Assembly (NCBI RefSeq): GCF_963169125.1
Contig: NC_084799.1
Span: 63,162,643-63,226,642 of the forward strand
Source: Humulus lupulus
Lineage: Eukaryota > Streptophyta > Magnoliopsida > Rosales > Cannabaceae
Length of the DNA stretch: 64,000 nt
Reading direction: 5' to 3'
Each line of letters opens with the position of its first letter. Positions within the stretch are counted from its first letter, which is position 1. Of the stretch, positions 11,501 to 22,654 are shown one piece after another. The notes under the pieces are model-generated. The model had not been told where the DNA came from, made no database searches, and was given only the letters and a program-made list of their open reading frames with translations. The translations under genes and the position numbers were made by a program.

Positions 11501-13650
11501 TGTGTACATATGCAGCTGCTCCACCGCCACGGCTGAGGGTTTGAACGGGAACTAGGGTTAAACCCTGTTTTGCCGCCTAGATCGGCTGGTTGTAAATATT
11601 TTCTTGTAATAGACCTCTATATTATATTTTTTGGATCCCAATGTATACAGTAAGCATTCTAATGAAACGTTATATCTTAACCAAAATTTTTAATCCCTAA
11701 ACCGCTAATCATACTTAGTTACACGATTTTGGCCAAATGACTCGATTAGCGAGTTCAGCACTGTTTACAAGGCACACCGTAACGGTCCCTGGAGTTTAGG
11801 GCCTTACAGTCGTTCCCTAGCCATGTGACAAACGGTCACCTAGGCCTTAGGCCCTGACTCTGAGTAACTAGTCCTAGACTATCCAAGCGCTTATAAGATT
11901 CATCAACCTTAGGGTCATTCAACGCTGATATTGATTAGATCTATTCTTCATTCGGCCCTGTGTTCAGGACACTTATGCCGTTTCTGACTCTTAGGTCAGT
12001 ATCCCTGACTAGTCAGTGCCATATATAAGTAAGCAATGCCACCAAACATATAGCATATATCCAATATCCGATTACAGGGCATTCAGCATGCTTACTTAAC
12101 AAATACTAGCACAATTAGGATCATGCATAAACACAGAGGCTCAAGCTCTGAACAATATCATACTCAATATACAAAGCATGTCCTAATCACATGTTTCTCG
12201 TGCTTTGCATTTAAACATGCAACATGCATCAAGAATAACCATGCATGTCACATATATACAAGGTGCAGTTATCTTACCTCCGGTTCAAGAGAGAATTAGA
12301 ACAAAAATGACCCTTGAGAACGATCGATCCTTTAATCCTTTAGCGGTCACCTAGTCATAACCAAATACAATTTCCGATTAATGAAAATTGACAAAGATAT
12401 GGTCTTGATCTAAACCCCACTCTCGGGACCCTGAAATGTACTCACACGGTGAGTAGATTTGATCCCGGGCCTTAAGGATTGAAACCCCAAGCCAAAAACC
12501 CTTAAAACACTCAAAACAGGGTCCTAAAGAAACAGAGTACCGCTACAGCGCTACACTCCTAGCGCCCCAGCGCTCAAGACAGAACCAAAACCGCCCAACC
12601 TCTTCTGCAGGTAGCACTGTAGAGCCCTATACTGGGCACTGTAGCGCTACCTTCAGCCAGCAACAGCCCAAAAAATCCTTCCTTCAATTCCACCATTTCT
12701 AACTCAAACCAAAAGCTTCCAAACATCAAATTAAGTCCCAAATGAACCCCAAATACCACCTCCACATGTCCTAGGCACCACAAACCCAAGAACCCTAGCC
12801 AAAACTCCAATCAATTCCCCACTTTCCAACCCAAAAACCAGCTGGAACTCAACTAAGAAAATAGATCAAAAGCAAGAATTCTAATGGCTAAAACTCACCT
12901 CAATCTCAGCAACACACCCTCTTCAATGGTGGAGCATAACCCTAGCTTATCCCAGCTTGGTTCCTTAGCTTGATTCCTCAAAAAAAGCTTGAAAATTCAA
13001 AGAGAAAAAGAAGGAAAAAGAGGTACGGGAGAAGGTGATTTTGGTGCTCTGTTTTTGGACAAGGTTTCTACAGCTTTCTAAGTTTAAATGGTTGAGCAAA
13101 TCCTTTAGGGTGAAAAGACCTAAATGCCCTCAAGTCTAAAATAAAACCTTAACAGCCACCAAGGGCAAAACCGTCCTTTCACACCTATTTCCTTAATCAT
13201 AATTAACACCCTCTAACTCCCGCTATTCTCAATATCCTCAATTACCAATAATCCATATCTCATTACCCTTTAATTCCCAATAATTCTCTAATCATTAAAA
13301 TCACCCTGAGACTCACCCCCGAGCCCCGAACTTAAAACCATTATAACCAGACCGAACACTTGCATTCCATGATCGTCTCTGCCGAAAAGCTTGAAGAAAT
13401 CCACATATAATGTGGTACCATCCAAAACTCACCCACATGCACGAAAATACACAATTACGCCCTCAACGAGCCAAATTACCAAAATGCCCTTATAATTAAA
13501 ATACACCCATATGCATGCATTCATCATCATATAATAATATAATTCACATAAACATGCATATGATCACTAAATAACATAATAAATCAATTATGGCCCTCCC
13601 GGCCTCCTAATCAAGTTCCTAACCCTTATTAGGAAATTCGGGGCATTACA
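8528..13650 (-). repeat. 3' LTR of the minus-strand remnant, split by a solo LTR
   Basis: Without the nested solo LTR and one duplication copy, this LTR is about 2580 bp. 12853-13650 is repeated nearly identically at 14194-14992, which proves it is one of a pair. It carries the reverse complement of the conserved GGCTCACGGGTGCT block at 8880-8929 and of the AAAACTGCACC block near 12270. Confidence 0.85.
9271..11808 (+). mobile_element. Solo LTR, plus orientation
   Basis: It runs from TGTAATGCCCC at 9271 to GGGCCTTACA at 11808, 2538 bp. The flanks are ATCGT (9266-9270) and GTCGT (11809-11813), a target duplication with one mismatch. The surrounding minus-strand LTR continues across it. It contains AAGTCACAACGGG near 9547, a GC-rich GCGGCTCT repeat module at about 10180-10350, AGGTAAGAAAACTGCACC near 10595 and the GGCTCACGGGTGCT block at 11407-11460. 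No coding sequence is present. Confidence 0.88.
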
Positions 13651-14193
13651 ACTATCCCCTCCTTATAGAAATTTCGTCCTCGAAATTTATCTAGACAGCC
13701 CGGAATAAGAATTCCACACAATTGACTCCAATTTCCCAGGTCGCTTCCCCGACCTCACTGTCTCTGTAGCATTACCTTAACTCAAGGTACACTCTGTTCC
13801 TCAGAACCTTATTACTTCTGCTACAATCTGAACTGGCTATTCCTTACCGGAATACTTAACCTTAACCTTGAGATTCTTATTACTCAAATCAGGAGTTCCT
13901 TTCAACCCATGTTCACTGCATGGAAACACATAACACACTGCATACAACCGACAGTGCCAATGATAAGGTTGATCCAAAGATCCACTTAACTAGTCCTATC
14001 CAGGACTCAAACTATCAAGATAGTCTAAGGCTTAGCTTGCCCTTAATTCCTCACCCCCTTTCCATGACGATACTTTAAGGAAGACATAATCCCCTTCTTG
14101 GAACTTCATGTTCCTGCTTTTCAATTCAGTAAAACTTTTCCATTTATTATGAGAAGTGAGCATCCAAGCTCCAACACACCCTCAATCTCATGG
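13651..14193 (-). pseudogene. pol: Decayed integrase C-terminus of the minus-strand remnant, with PPT
   Basis: Next to the LTR, 13651-13668 is the complement of a polypurine tract (AAGGAGGGGATAGT type). Further right, the minus strand keeps pieces of a chromovirus integrase tail: MKFQEGDYVFLKVSSWKGG, then KVLRNRVYLELR and GEATWE of the chromodomain region, and the AATTTCGAGGACGAAATT signature just before the PPT. Stops and frameshifts are frequent. The region ends abruptly at 14193 where 5' LTR sequence begins, marking a deletion junction. Confidence 0.75.
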
Positions 14194-14992
14194 CTAAGAA
14201 AATAGATCAAAAGCAAGAATTCTAATGGCTAAAAACTCACCTCAATCTCAGCAACACGCCCTCTTCAATGGTGGAGCATAACCCTAGCTTATCCCAGCTT
14301 GGTTCCTTGGCTTGATTCCTCAAAAAAAGCTTGAAAATTCAAAGAGAAAAAGAAGGAAAAAGAGGTACGGGAGAAGGTGATTTTGGTGCTCTGTTTTTGG
14401 ACAAGGTTTCTACAGCTTTCTAAGTTTAAATGGCTGAGCAAATCCTTTAGGGTGAAAAGACCTAAATTCCCTCAACTCTAAAATAAAACCTTAACAGCCA
14501 CCAAGGGCAAAACCGTCCTTTCACACCTATTTTTTTTATCATAATTAACACCCTCCAATTCCCGCTATTCTCAATATCCTCAATTACCAATAATCCATAT
14601 CCCATTACCCTTTAATTCTCGATAATGCTCTAATCATTAAAATCACCCCGAGACTCACCCCGAGCCCCGAACTTAAACCCGTTATAACCAGACCGAACAC
14701 TTGCATTCCATGATCGTTTAATGCCGAAAAGCTCGAAGAAATCCACATATAATGTGGTACCATCCAAAACTCACCCACATGCATGAAAATACACAATTAC
14801 GCCCTCAACTGGCCAAATTACCAAAATGCCCTTATAATTAAAATACACCCATATGCATGCATTCATCATCATATAATAATATAATTCACATAAACATGCA
14901 TATGATCACTAAATAACATAATAAATCAATTATAGCCCTCCTAGCCTCCTAATCAAGGTCTTAACCCTTATTAGGAAATTCGGGGCATTACA
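14194..14992 (-). repeat. Truncated 5' LTR of the minus-strand remnant
   Basis: It aligns almost base for base with 12853-13650, with few substitutions, and ends at the same GGGGCATTACA terminus. The inner part of this LTR is missing. Confidence 0.88.
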
Positions 14993-14997
14993 GATAG

Positions 14998-15250
14998 ACT
15001 TATTAGTCATCTACCTCAGAGATAGACTTATCAGTCCTCTACCTCAAAGATAGACTTATCAGTCATCTACCTCAGAGATAGACTTATCAGTCATCTAACA
15101 GAGATAGACTCATTAGTCATCTATACAGAGTGTGACTCATTAGCTACCTGTACAGGGTGTGACTCATTAGTCACCCACACAGAGATTGACTCATTAGTCA
15201 TCTATTCAATAAGCAGGTCCCCAGAGATTGACTGATTAGTCATCTATTCA
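14998..15250 (+). repeat. 27-bp LTR minisatellite, right half
   Basis: About nine more copies of the unit seen at 8194-8527 follow, including GACTCATTAGTCA versions. The phase continues after removal of the inserted element and its 5-bp duplication (14993-14997). Confidence 0.88.
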
Positions 15251-15370
15251 GATGCAGGACCCCATAATCATTTATTTGTACTTTCTTGCATGCACGAGTA
15301 GGGTTATTAATGCTAGGCATGCCTATTATGACTTAGTAACATGTTATTACTATTCATGAGCATATTGTGT

Positions 15371-15420
15371 TTTCTTGCTGAGCTTCGGCTCACGGGTGCT
15401 ATGTGGTGCAGGTAAAGGCA
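15371..15420 (+). promoter_or_regulatory. Conserved LTR block ending in a splice-donor-like CAG|GTAAAG
   Basis: TTCTTGCTG, then GGCTCACGGGTGCT, then GTGGTGCAGGTAAAGG recurs in nearly every chromovirus-type LTR of this window on either strand, even where flanks have diverged. The last part matches the plant 5' splice-site consensus CAG|GTAAG closely. Function is unknown; it may lie in the transcribed leader. Confidence 0.55.
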
Positions 15421-15772
15421 AAAGAAAGCTGGACCATCCTTGATTTGGAGAGCGTAGGTGACGATGTGTACATACATGGCTGCTCGACCGCCACGGCCGA
15501 GGGTTTAAAGAGGAACTAGGGTTATACCCTATTTTGTCGCTTAGGTCGGTTGGTTGTAAATTTTTTGTTGTAATTAACCTTTAAATTATATATTTGGGAT
15601 CCCAATGTATATGGTAAACATTTTAGTGAAACATTGTAACTAAACAAAAAAATATAAACCCTAAACTGTTAATTATACTTAGTTACACGATTATGGCCAA
15701 ATGACTCGATTAGCGAGTTTAGAACTATTTAAAATGCACACCGTAACGGTCCCTGGGAAGTAAGGCATTACA

Positions 15773-16151
15773 GCTGTAGACTTCATCTTCAAGAACCCCA
15801 AGACACACACGATTCCTTCTTAGTTCAGCAATATGCCTCACACGATTTAGCATCCTCATTGTTGCATCGAAGTGCTTGACAGCCACATTTCCAATGCCTT
15901 CTTAGTTCATCAATACCCTTCTCTTTATTAGCTCCAATTCTTTTGATTTAATTGCTCCAAGCACATCTTCAAGAGTGAGGTCATCCCTGCCATATTTAAA
16001 GACTGATTTCACCTCTTCATATGCATATGGAAATGATCGAAGTAGAATCAATGCCTGCCTTTCTTCATCTACAACATATTTTACATTACCTAACCGAATA
16101 ATAATTTGATTAAAAGAATCTAAATTTTCATCTAAAGATAAAGATGAAACC
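15773..16151 (-). pseudogene. gag: Copia gag C-terminal half joined to sequence downstream of protease
   Basis: On the minus strand from 16151 leftward, the translation gives SLSLDENLDSFNQIIIRL, then a stretch with RSFPYAYEEVKSVFKYGR and LTLEDVLGAIKSKELEL, matching the UBN2/copia gag family. A stop follows (LMN*). The frame then reads RHIAELRRNRVCLGVLEDE, which corresponds to the segment after the copia protease (family form: DVRYVPELKRNLISLG). The zinc knuckle and the protease catalytic DSG are missing, so a deletion joined gag to the post-protease region. The N-terminal half of this gag is 13 kb away at 29109-29452. Confidence 0.75.
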
Positions 16152-18193
16152 TATAACGCGCCAATTTTCTGAGACGTTACTTAGGGAGTCCGTTTAAAAT
16201 AATAAACAATAAATACTTTACGACACTAAACGAAAATATTTATTTAAAATTTAAATAGACAATGAGATCTCATTACTTAAAAATAAAAATGTTGGACGCT
16301 AGGTTTAATAACAACAACATAAAGAAAATAACCGTTCAAGTCTGAAAATTTAAAAACATAACATTTATCTCTAAAAACATAAAATAACTGGAGCCCAGCC
16401 TCTAAAATTCGTCTATGCCTCAAGCCCGCACCACCCACTGCTTTGTTTTGTCTTTACCTACACACAGAGTACCCGTGAGCTAACACCCAGTAAGAAGAGT
16501 TATGTAGGACATAACTCCCGAAACTAGAAAACAACAAAAGAATAAACATCATAAACATAATAATCATCGTGCGATATATAAGTACCATATCACACTAACA
16601 TAATGTGTGTTACACTCACACACATAAATACTAACAGGTCATGTTGATCAGACATGAAATGTAATCTGCCTTGCCTGCGTTGTGCTCACACTCGGCATTC
16701 CCATGGTGGCACCTAGTCTAGCCTGCGCTGTACTCACACTCGGTCGTTCCCTCGAGACATCATTTCCCTGCCTGCGCTGTACTCACACTCGGCAGTTCTG
16801 TGGTGGCATCCTATTATCCTGAGTTATACACACCCAAGATAATTTCTGCAAGTGCTATACTCACACAAGCATCTAAAATCTAGTAGCACGCTTACTCTAT
16901 CATCTAAGCATGTCTACTAACTAAAATTGCAAGCACTATCCTCATGCTAGTCAACATAATGCAACAATTCAGGTCACAAATATAATTACATAACTAACAA
17001 ATAAGAAAACAAGGTTGCACGCATAACGTACACCATGTGCGCAGATGTCCACTCTTCTTACATTAAGCAGTGAATTGTCCGCTGACGTGTCCCGAACCAC
17101 TTGTTGTGTCACATCGATGACCACTGGCTCCTAGACGTCCAATTACACAACAACAATTTAGGAAAAATAAAAATAGGCATTAGGGTTTTATTTCGAAACC
17201 CTAATTATCGAAATAATTTAACTATGCAATTTTAACATGCATGACACATAAATTAAAATAATTTTTTACAAAGGTTCAAACCATCATGTCACATGCACAA
17301 ACAATGATGTTTCTAACGTCTCGCATGAATTCATATAAATACTTTTTATGTTAAAATTACCAAAATACCCTTTAATATCATAATTACATTAAAGACTCAA
17401 TAATTTTATAAAAATTATCATATGACAACAAAATTTAATAAAAAAATTTTCCAAAACCCTAAATAATCAGCAAATGCTTATATAAGACCAGAAAAATAAT
17501 TTTTAACATTTATAAATTATTTTTCCTCAATTTCCCAAATAGTTCATAATAATTATAGAGTCAACCCAAAATTCAAAATAATTATACAGAACTGTTCAAA
17601 AAGCCAAAATAAAGTTATAAAAATTATTTTAGAATTTTCTGGGCAAAATAACTATTTTTCTTAATTGATTTAATAGAAAAAATAATTAATTCAAGAAAAA
17701 TACATAAACGATTTAAAAATAAAATCAAACTGTACAGACTGGTTTCTATACCCTAAAGTAACACACAAAATTACTTAGGGTTCAGAACAGTAACATTAAT
17801 ATTTTTCATATTTAAAATATAGAATAAGCCCAATAAATCATGGAAATTACATAAATAATACAAATTGGATATAAAATTATAGAGAGACTTAGAATCTCAT
17901 TTTAAACATATACAAAAATTCTCAAAAAATTTAGAATACTTTAAATAATTTTTCCACATTTAGTTTCTTAAATCACATATTTAAAAGCAAATAATTGAAT
18001 AAAATTATCAAATACGATCAAAAATTAAATATAAACATACAAAACAATTCTAAATAATACAGATATCATTTAAACATAAACTCATATTTTTCTGAACAAT
18101 AAAAATATTTTTCATAACTAATCTCTATTTAAACTTAAATAAATCATAGTAATTCAAAGAAAAATCAGAAAAATACCAAACTAGTTGGAAAAT

Positions 18194-20492
18194 TGTAACG
18201 ACCCCAAATTCGCTAATGAGGCTTAAGGGCCTTGATTAGTGTGTCGGGAGGGCATAATTGGGTTAAATATGGTTTGCATGAATATATTGATTTAAATGCA
18301 TAATTATGTGATTAAAAATGCTTGTATGATTATATTGATGTTAATGTGATATATATATATATGGTATATGTGAGAACCACATTATTATGTGGGTAGGTCT
18401 GCAGAGCACGACTCGAGGCGATCCTAGGGCTAGATAGCGGTAAAAGTCACAACGCGCTTAATGATTGACTTTGGATAAGTCAGAGGTGCTTTAGGTATCG
18501 GGTAGTTATTTAGACTATCGGGTTATGAAAATAAATATATGGAGATATATTTGAGGTTAGGAAGTCTAGGCGGGAATATTAGGAAATTTTATCGTTTTGC
18601 CCTCGGGGACGTTTCCGGCACCCCAAGCCTCGGGATTGACTTAACAGGATAAGATTAGGCTAAAGCTTAAGGAAAACAGTAGACTGAAAATTAGACCGAC
18701 CCTTTATTTTCAGCTTTTTTTTCTCTCTCAAGGAAACTAAGAAGGAAACACAAGGAGCACTGGGAATTTTGGAGAAATAGCTGAAATTTGAGCTGGGATA
18801 TCAGAAGAATTCAGAGGGGGATTAGAGGCTAGCTCAAGGATTATCCAGGGAACATTGATTCAAGGCTAAGGTAAGAATTAAACTTTGTTTTGAAGTTAGA
18901 AACGTTGAGCTTTTGGCTGAGTAATGAGGTGATTGTGATATTGATGTTTAAGGTTGAATTGGAGCTAGAAAACTTGGGAATTAACAGGGATTTTGCTTAG
19001 GAAAGGAGTTCAGCTGAAGAGGTAAGTTATAATTCATGATTTAGAGGCTTAAATTTGAGTTTTGTATGGCTAGTTTTAGTATTTGAAGTTCTTGAGTTTC
19101 AGAAATTGAAGATGAGACTTCTTTGAGTTTAGGCTAGGTTTTTCTGTTGAATTGTGTTGTTAGAGTTGTTGTAAAAATGTTGGGATTAATTGTTGATGAA
19201 ACAGGGAACTCTGGGGTGATTTTGGGTAAGTTTTTAAGCTTGGAAATGGAGGGATTTCTAGGTTCAAAGGGAAGGGCCGCGGCTCTGTTCTAGAACGCTG
19301 CGACCCTAGGATGAAGATGAGCCAGGAGGGCTCGACCAAGGGTGAGCGCCGCGACGCCCAAGGCAAGGGCTGCAGCGCGTGTCTTCTTTCAAGCATGCCC
19401 TTGGTTCTGTTTTGAGGGCAGGGCCGCAGCCCTTAGGTGCACTTGAACGTTTAGGGTTTTAAAGCACGGGAATCTAGCCTAGAGTGCTCGGGATCGATTT
19501 CACCACCGTGCTTGGTGGAATTCGGATTCCCGGAAGTTAGTTTTGTATCCAGAAACCCTTATTTGAATATTAATGGAACCCTACACCTTGGTTGTGACTA
19601 GGTGATAAAAGCTAAGGCTCGGGAGCGGTTCGTGCTTGAGGAGCGTTGCTCGTAATCAGTAACCACAAAGATCAAAGGTAAGAAAACTGCACCTGGTTGA
19701 ATATATGTAATGGGACTAAGGGTTCACTATTGTGTATGATTGAAAAGATGGTATTATGCTATGCAAGCTATTTAGTGAACCAACAGCCTAAGGGTGCTAA
19801 GGGTTACACTAGCGCACAGAGCGCGGCTTGGCCACTGGTAGCCGAGGACAGCTTAATATGCACTAAGCTCAGTTTAAGCGAGCTGGAGTCAGTGGGATAA
19901 ACAGAGGGTGTGGCCTAAGTTGTTGGCCCTGCTTATTATGTGATATGAATGTTATAAGTGATTGATTGCATCCTTGATTCTGAATATATGCTGAATGATT
20001 AATGTGGATTATTCGATGAGAGTTCATGCTTAGTGAATTTTACTATCTGTTATTATTATTTGTGTTGCACATGTTTTCTTGTTGGGCCTTGGCTCACGGG
20101 TGCCACGTTGTGCAAGTAAAGGCAAGGGCAAGCTTGATCAGCCTTGATTAGGAGAGCTCTGCGAGCGGAATGTACACGGCCAGCTGCTCAGCCGCCACGG
20201 TTGAGGTTTAGGCAGGGACGCAAGACCCAGAAATTGTTCATTTTGCCTTAGTATGGCTGACAGTGGTCTGTATTTTTTGGGAGTCTGTAATCCAACTTTT
20301 AAACTCTATTTCTTTTGGGATCCCTTGTATATAAGTGCTTAATTATATGAAATGAAACTTTTGAGACCATAACCTTTTAAACCCTAGCTCGTACATGTTT
20401 AGTAACACGTTTTTAAATTAATGACTTGATTAAAAAGTCTTGCACCTTTATAAGTACGCAGTGTAGCGGTCTTGGCTATCCAGGGCATTACA
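18194..20492 (+). repeat. 5' LTR of the Tekay-type element
   Basis: It is 2299 bp, TGTAACGACC to CAGGGCATTACA. Landmarks are an (AT)n tract near 18350, AAAGTCACAACG near 18453, a GC-rich module with GCGGCTCTG at about 19260-19440, AGGTAAGAAAACTGCACC at 19676-19694 and the GGCTCACGGGTGCC block at 20074-20125. Confidence 0.95.
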
Positions 20493-20495
20493 ACT

Positions 20496-20507
20496 TGGTA
20501 TCAAAGC
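20496..20507 (+). other. PBS, initiator-Met tRNA type
   Basis: TGGTATCAAAGC starts three bases after the 5' LTR end. It differs at one base from the common TGGTATCAGAGC complement of tRNA-iMet. Confidence 0.85.
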
Positions 20508-20974
20508 GTCCTAGGTTTAAGGGTTCCTGAAGACAGACTGGACATGTACATTCGCTACTAGAGACAAGCTCAAATTAGAGTTTGGTAATGTGTATCTGTG
20601 TTTATGTGCTTATGTGCTTGAAATGAGTTATGAATGCTGTTATTTATTGGATTAATAGGAAGCTTGAGATACTGATAGGGCCTGGCCCTTGACTGTTGTG
20701 TGAGAATATTGAGGCATGTTTATTACCATAGTCGTGCATGTACATGAATATTTGGGTGATTAATTGTATATTGTGCATGGATGAATGCTTGTTTTATAGC
20801 TATTGTGTAATGAGATTGGAGGCGTGCTTATTAGCAGCCAGTGCATGAGGATGGATGCTTATATGTTGATAGTTTATGATTGGTTATGTTCTATTGGTGG
20901 ATCTTGGAGAAGTTTTTACCCTGTCATCATGGTCTGACTGCCAAGTCGTTATTTGCAGATTGACTTGGATACCT

Positions 20975-22654
20975 ATGCGTCCAAGAAAATCTACACAACT
21001 AGTCGACACTAGGTCCGGGACCGGGGGCGATGACTAGGGCCAGATTCCTCCGCCAATCCCTAAGAACTGGCAGCAGTTAATGGCAGATATGCAGGCTCGA
21101 TTACAGAGTCAGGATGAGCAAATCCGTATTCTGTGATAGCAGGCTCCATTAGGGAGTGTTGCCCTTATTGTACCACTTGCAGTGGTACTTGTTGTGCAGT
21201 CTGGGGAGGTTGGAAATAGATGGGAGTCGTTGTATGAGTGGTTCAGGAAGCAGCAACCCCCAATCTTTGAGGGTGGACCAGATCCATTGAAAGCCGAGCA
21301 ATTGCTAACCATGATTACTACAATTTTGGATTTCATGAGGATAGAGGGGCATGATAGAGTGGCCTGTACCACTTATATGTTGAGAGAGGATGCCCGCATC
21401 TGGTGGGAAGTGGCATCGCAGACCAGGGATGTTACTACTTTGAGTTGGGAAGGTTTCAAAGACTTATTCGGTCAGAAGTACTACAATGTTGCCGTCAGGG
21501 CAGTAAAGGTCAATGAGTTCGTGAGTCTGGTGCAGGGCAATATGACCGTTACTGAATATGCCCTAAAATTTGATAGGCTTGCAAAGTTTTCACCGGATCT
21601 TGTGCCTACTGATGCTGCTAGGCAAGATCGATTTGTCAAGGGGCTTAATGCTATGATAGCCCGGGATGTCAGGATCACGACGGTACCTGGAGGAACAACT
21701 TATGCCCAGGCCATTGAGAAGGCTCTTACCGCTGAGGAAGCAGAGAACAAGATATGGAGGGAAAGTGCAGTGAGGCGTGAGGGCCGCAGAGTGGTGCCTC
21801 CTTATTCAGGGACAGGTAGGGGCGGAGGCCCCAGTGACTTCAAGAGAAAAGCTCCTGACACTTCGAGTGTTGCTGGTCCTGATAGGAGGGGTTGGGGTGG
21901 TCAGGGTGGCCGTCAGGATGGCGGCGAGGCATGGCAAACATATTCGGAGTGCCCAAGGGGTAGAAGACGCCATCTGGGCGAGTGTCGGGCCAAGGCATGC
22001 TTTATGTGCGGAGCAGTAGGGCATCTCAGGAAAGACTACCCAATGGTGAAGAAAGATGAGACAGGAAAGATTGATAGCTTTACTCCAGCTCAAGTATTCA
22101 CCTTGACTCAGGCAGAGGCCGAGGCTAGTCCCTCGGTAGTGACAGGTCAGCTTTCTAGCGCTGGCACTCCTTTTACAGTATTGATTGATTCTGGTGCTAC
22201 ACATTCCTTTGTTTCTAGTAGAGTGATTGATAGATTGTGTAGACCTGGTGAGTATCGGGCTGCAGGGTTTGGGACTTTATTGCCTACAGGGGAACTGGTG
22301 GTTTCTAGGAGATGGATTAGGGCACTGCCAATGATGGTTGATAGTAGGGAACTTTCGGTGGATCTGATTAAGTTAGATATGGAGGATTTTGATATGATTT
22401 TGGGGATGGACTGGTTAGTCAGATATGGGCCTACCATTGACCGCAGGAAGAAGATGGTTACTTTTGAGCCTGAGGGCGAGGACCCTTTTGTTTTTGTGGG
22501 TGCGGTATGTGGACCCTGCGTACCCATGATTTCAGCGTTGAGAGCCAGAGACTTGTTGCAGGGGGGATGCATAGGTTTTCTGGCCAGTGTAGTGGATATT
22601 GCTAAAGTTATGCCGGTAGGGCCGGGAGAGACCAGATTGGTGTGTGATTCTTAG
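20975..22654 (+). pseudogene. gag: Chromovirus gag plus aspartic protease
   Basis: The ATG at 20975 starts MRPRKSTQ. In-frame stops are TAG at 21035, TGA at 21134 and TAG at 21137; from 21182 the frame is open to 22654. The capsid core is visible (QQPPIFEGGPDPLKAEQ, ARIWWEVASQ, KGLNAMIARDVR). The zinc knuckle reads CFMCGAVGHLRKDYP, so the last Cys of CCHC is Tyr. The protease motif IDSGATHSF is at about 22184-22210, and GMDWL follows. The frame breaks near 22648: one missing base turns the expected [13 protein letters not shown] into CDS-stop. Gag packages the RNA and the protease matures the polyprotein in the cytoplasmic particle. As it stands no full product is possible. Confidence 0.9.

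Larger units (their letters stand above)
8528..14992 (-). mobile_element. Minus-strand chromovirus remnant with LTRs and a large internal deletion
   Basis: The left end is TGTAACGCCC at 8528 and the right end is GGGGCATTACA at 14992. The flanks TATAG (8523-8527) and GATAG (14993-14997) are a 5-bp target duplication with one change. In element orientation the 3' LTR is 8528-13650 (holding a nested solo LTR), preceded by a purine tract and about 540 bp of decayed integrase C-terminus, then only about 800 bp of the 5' LTR (14194-14992). Most of gag-pol and much of the 5' LTR were deleted. Confidence 0.85.
6524..15772 (+). mobile_element. Interrupted chromovirus-type LTR (plus), left part outside the window
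   Basis: LTR sequence resumes at 6524 directly after the Tat element and ends AAGGCATTACA at 15772. The true LTR segments are 6524-8527 and 14998-15772; 8528-14992 is a later insertion. It shares blocks with the other LTRs: AGGTAAGAAAACTGCACC near 7748 and the GGCTCACGGGTGCT...CAGGTAAAGG block at 15371-15420. No internal coding sequence follows 15772; instead copia gag-pol sequence begins. It is therefore either a solo LTR or the right end of an element that starts left of the window. It lies inside a copia element. Confidence 0.8.
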
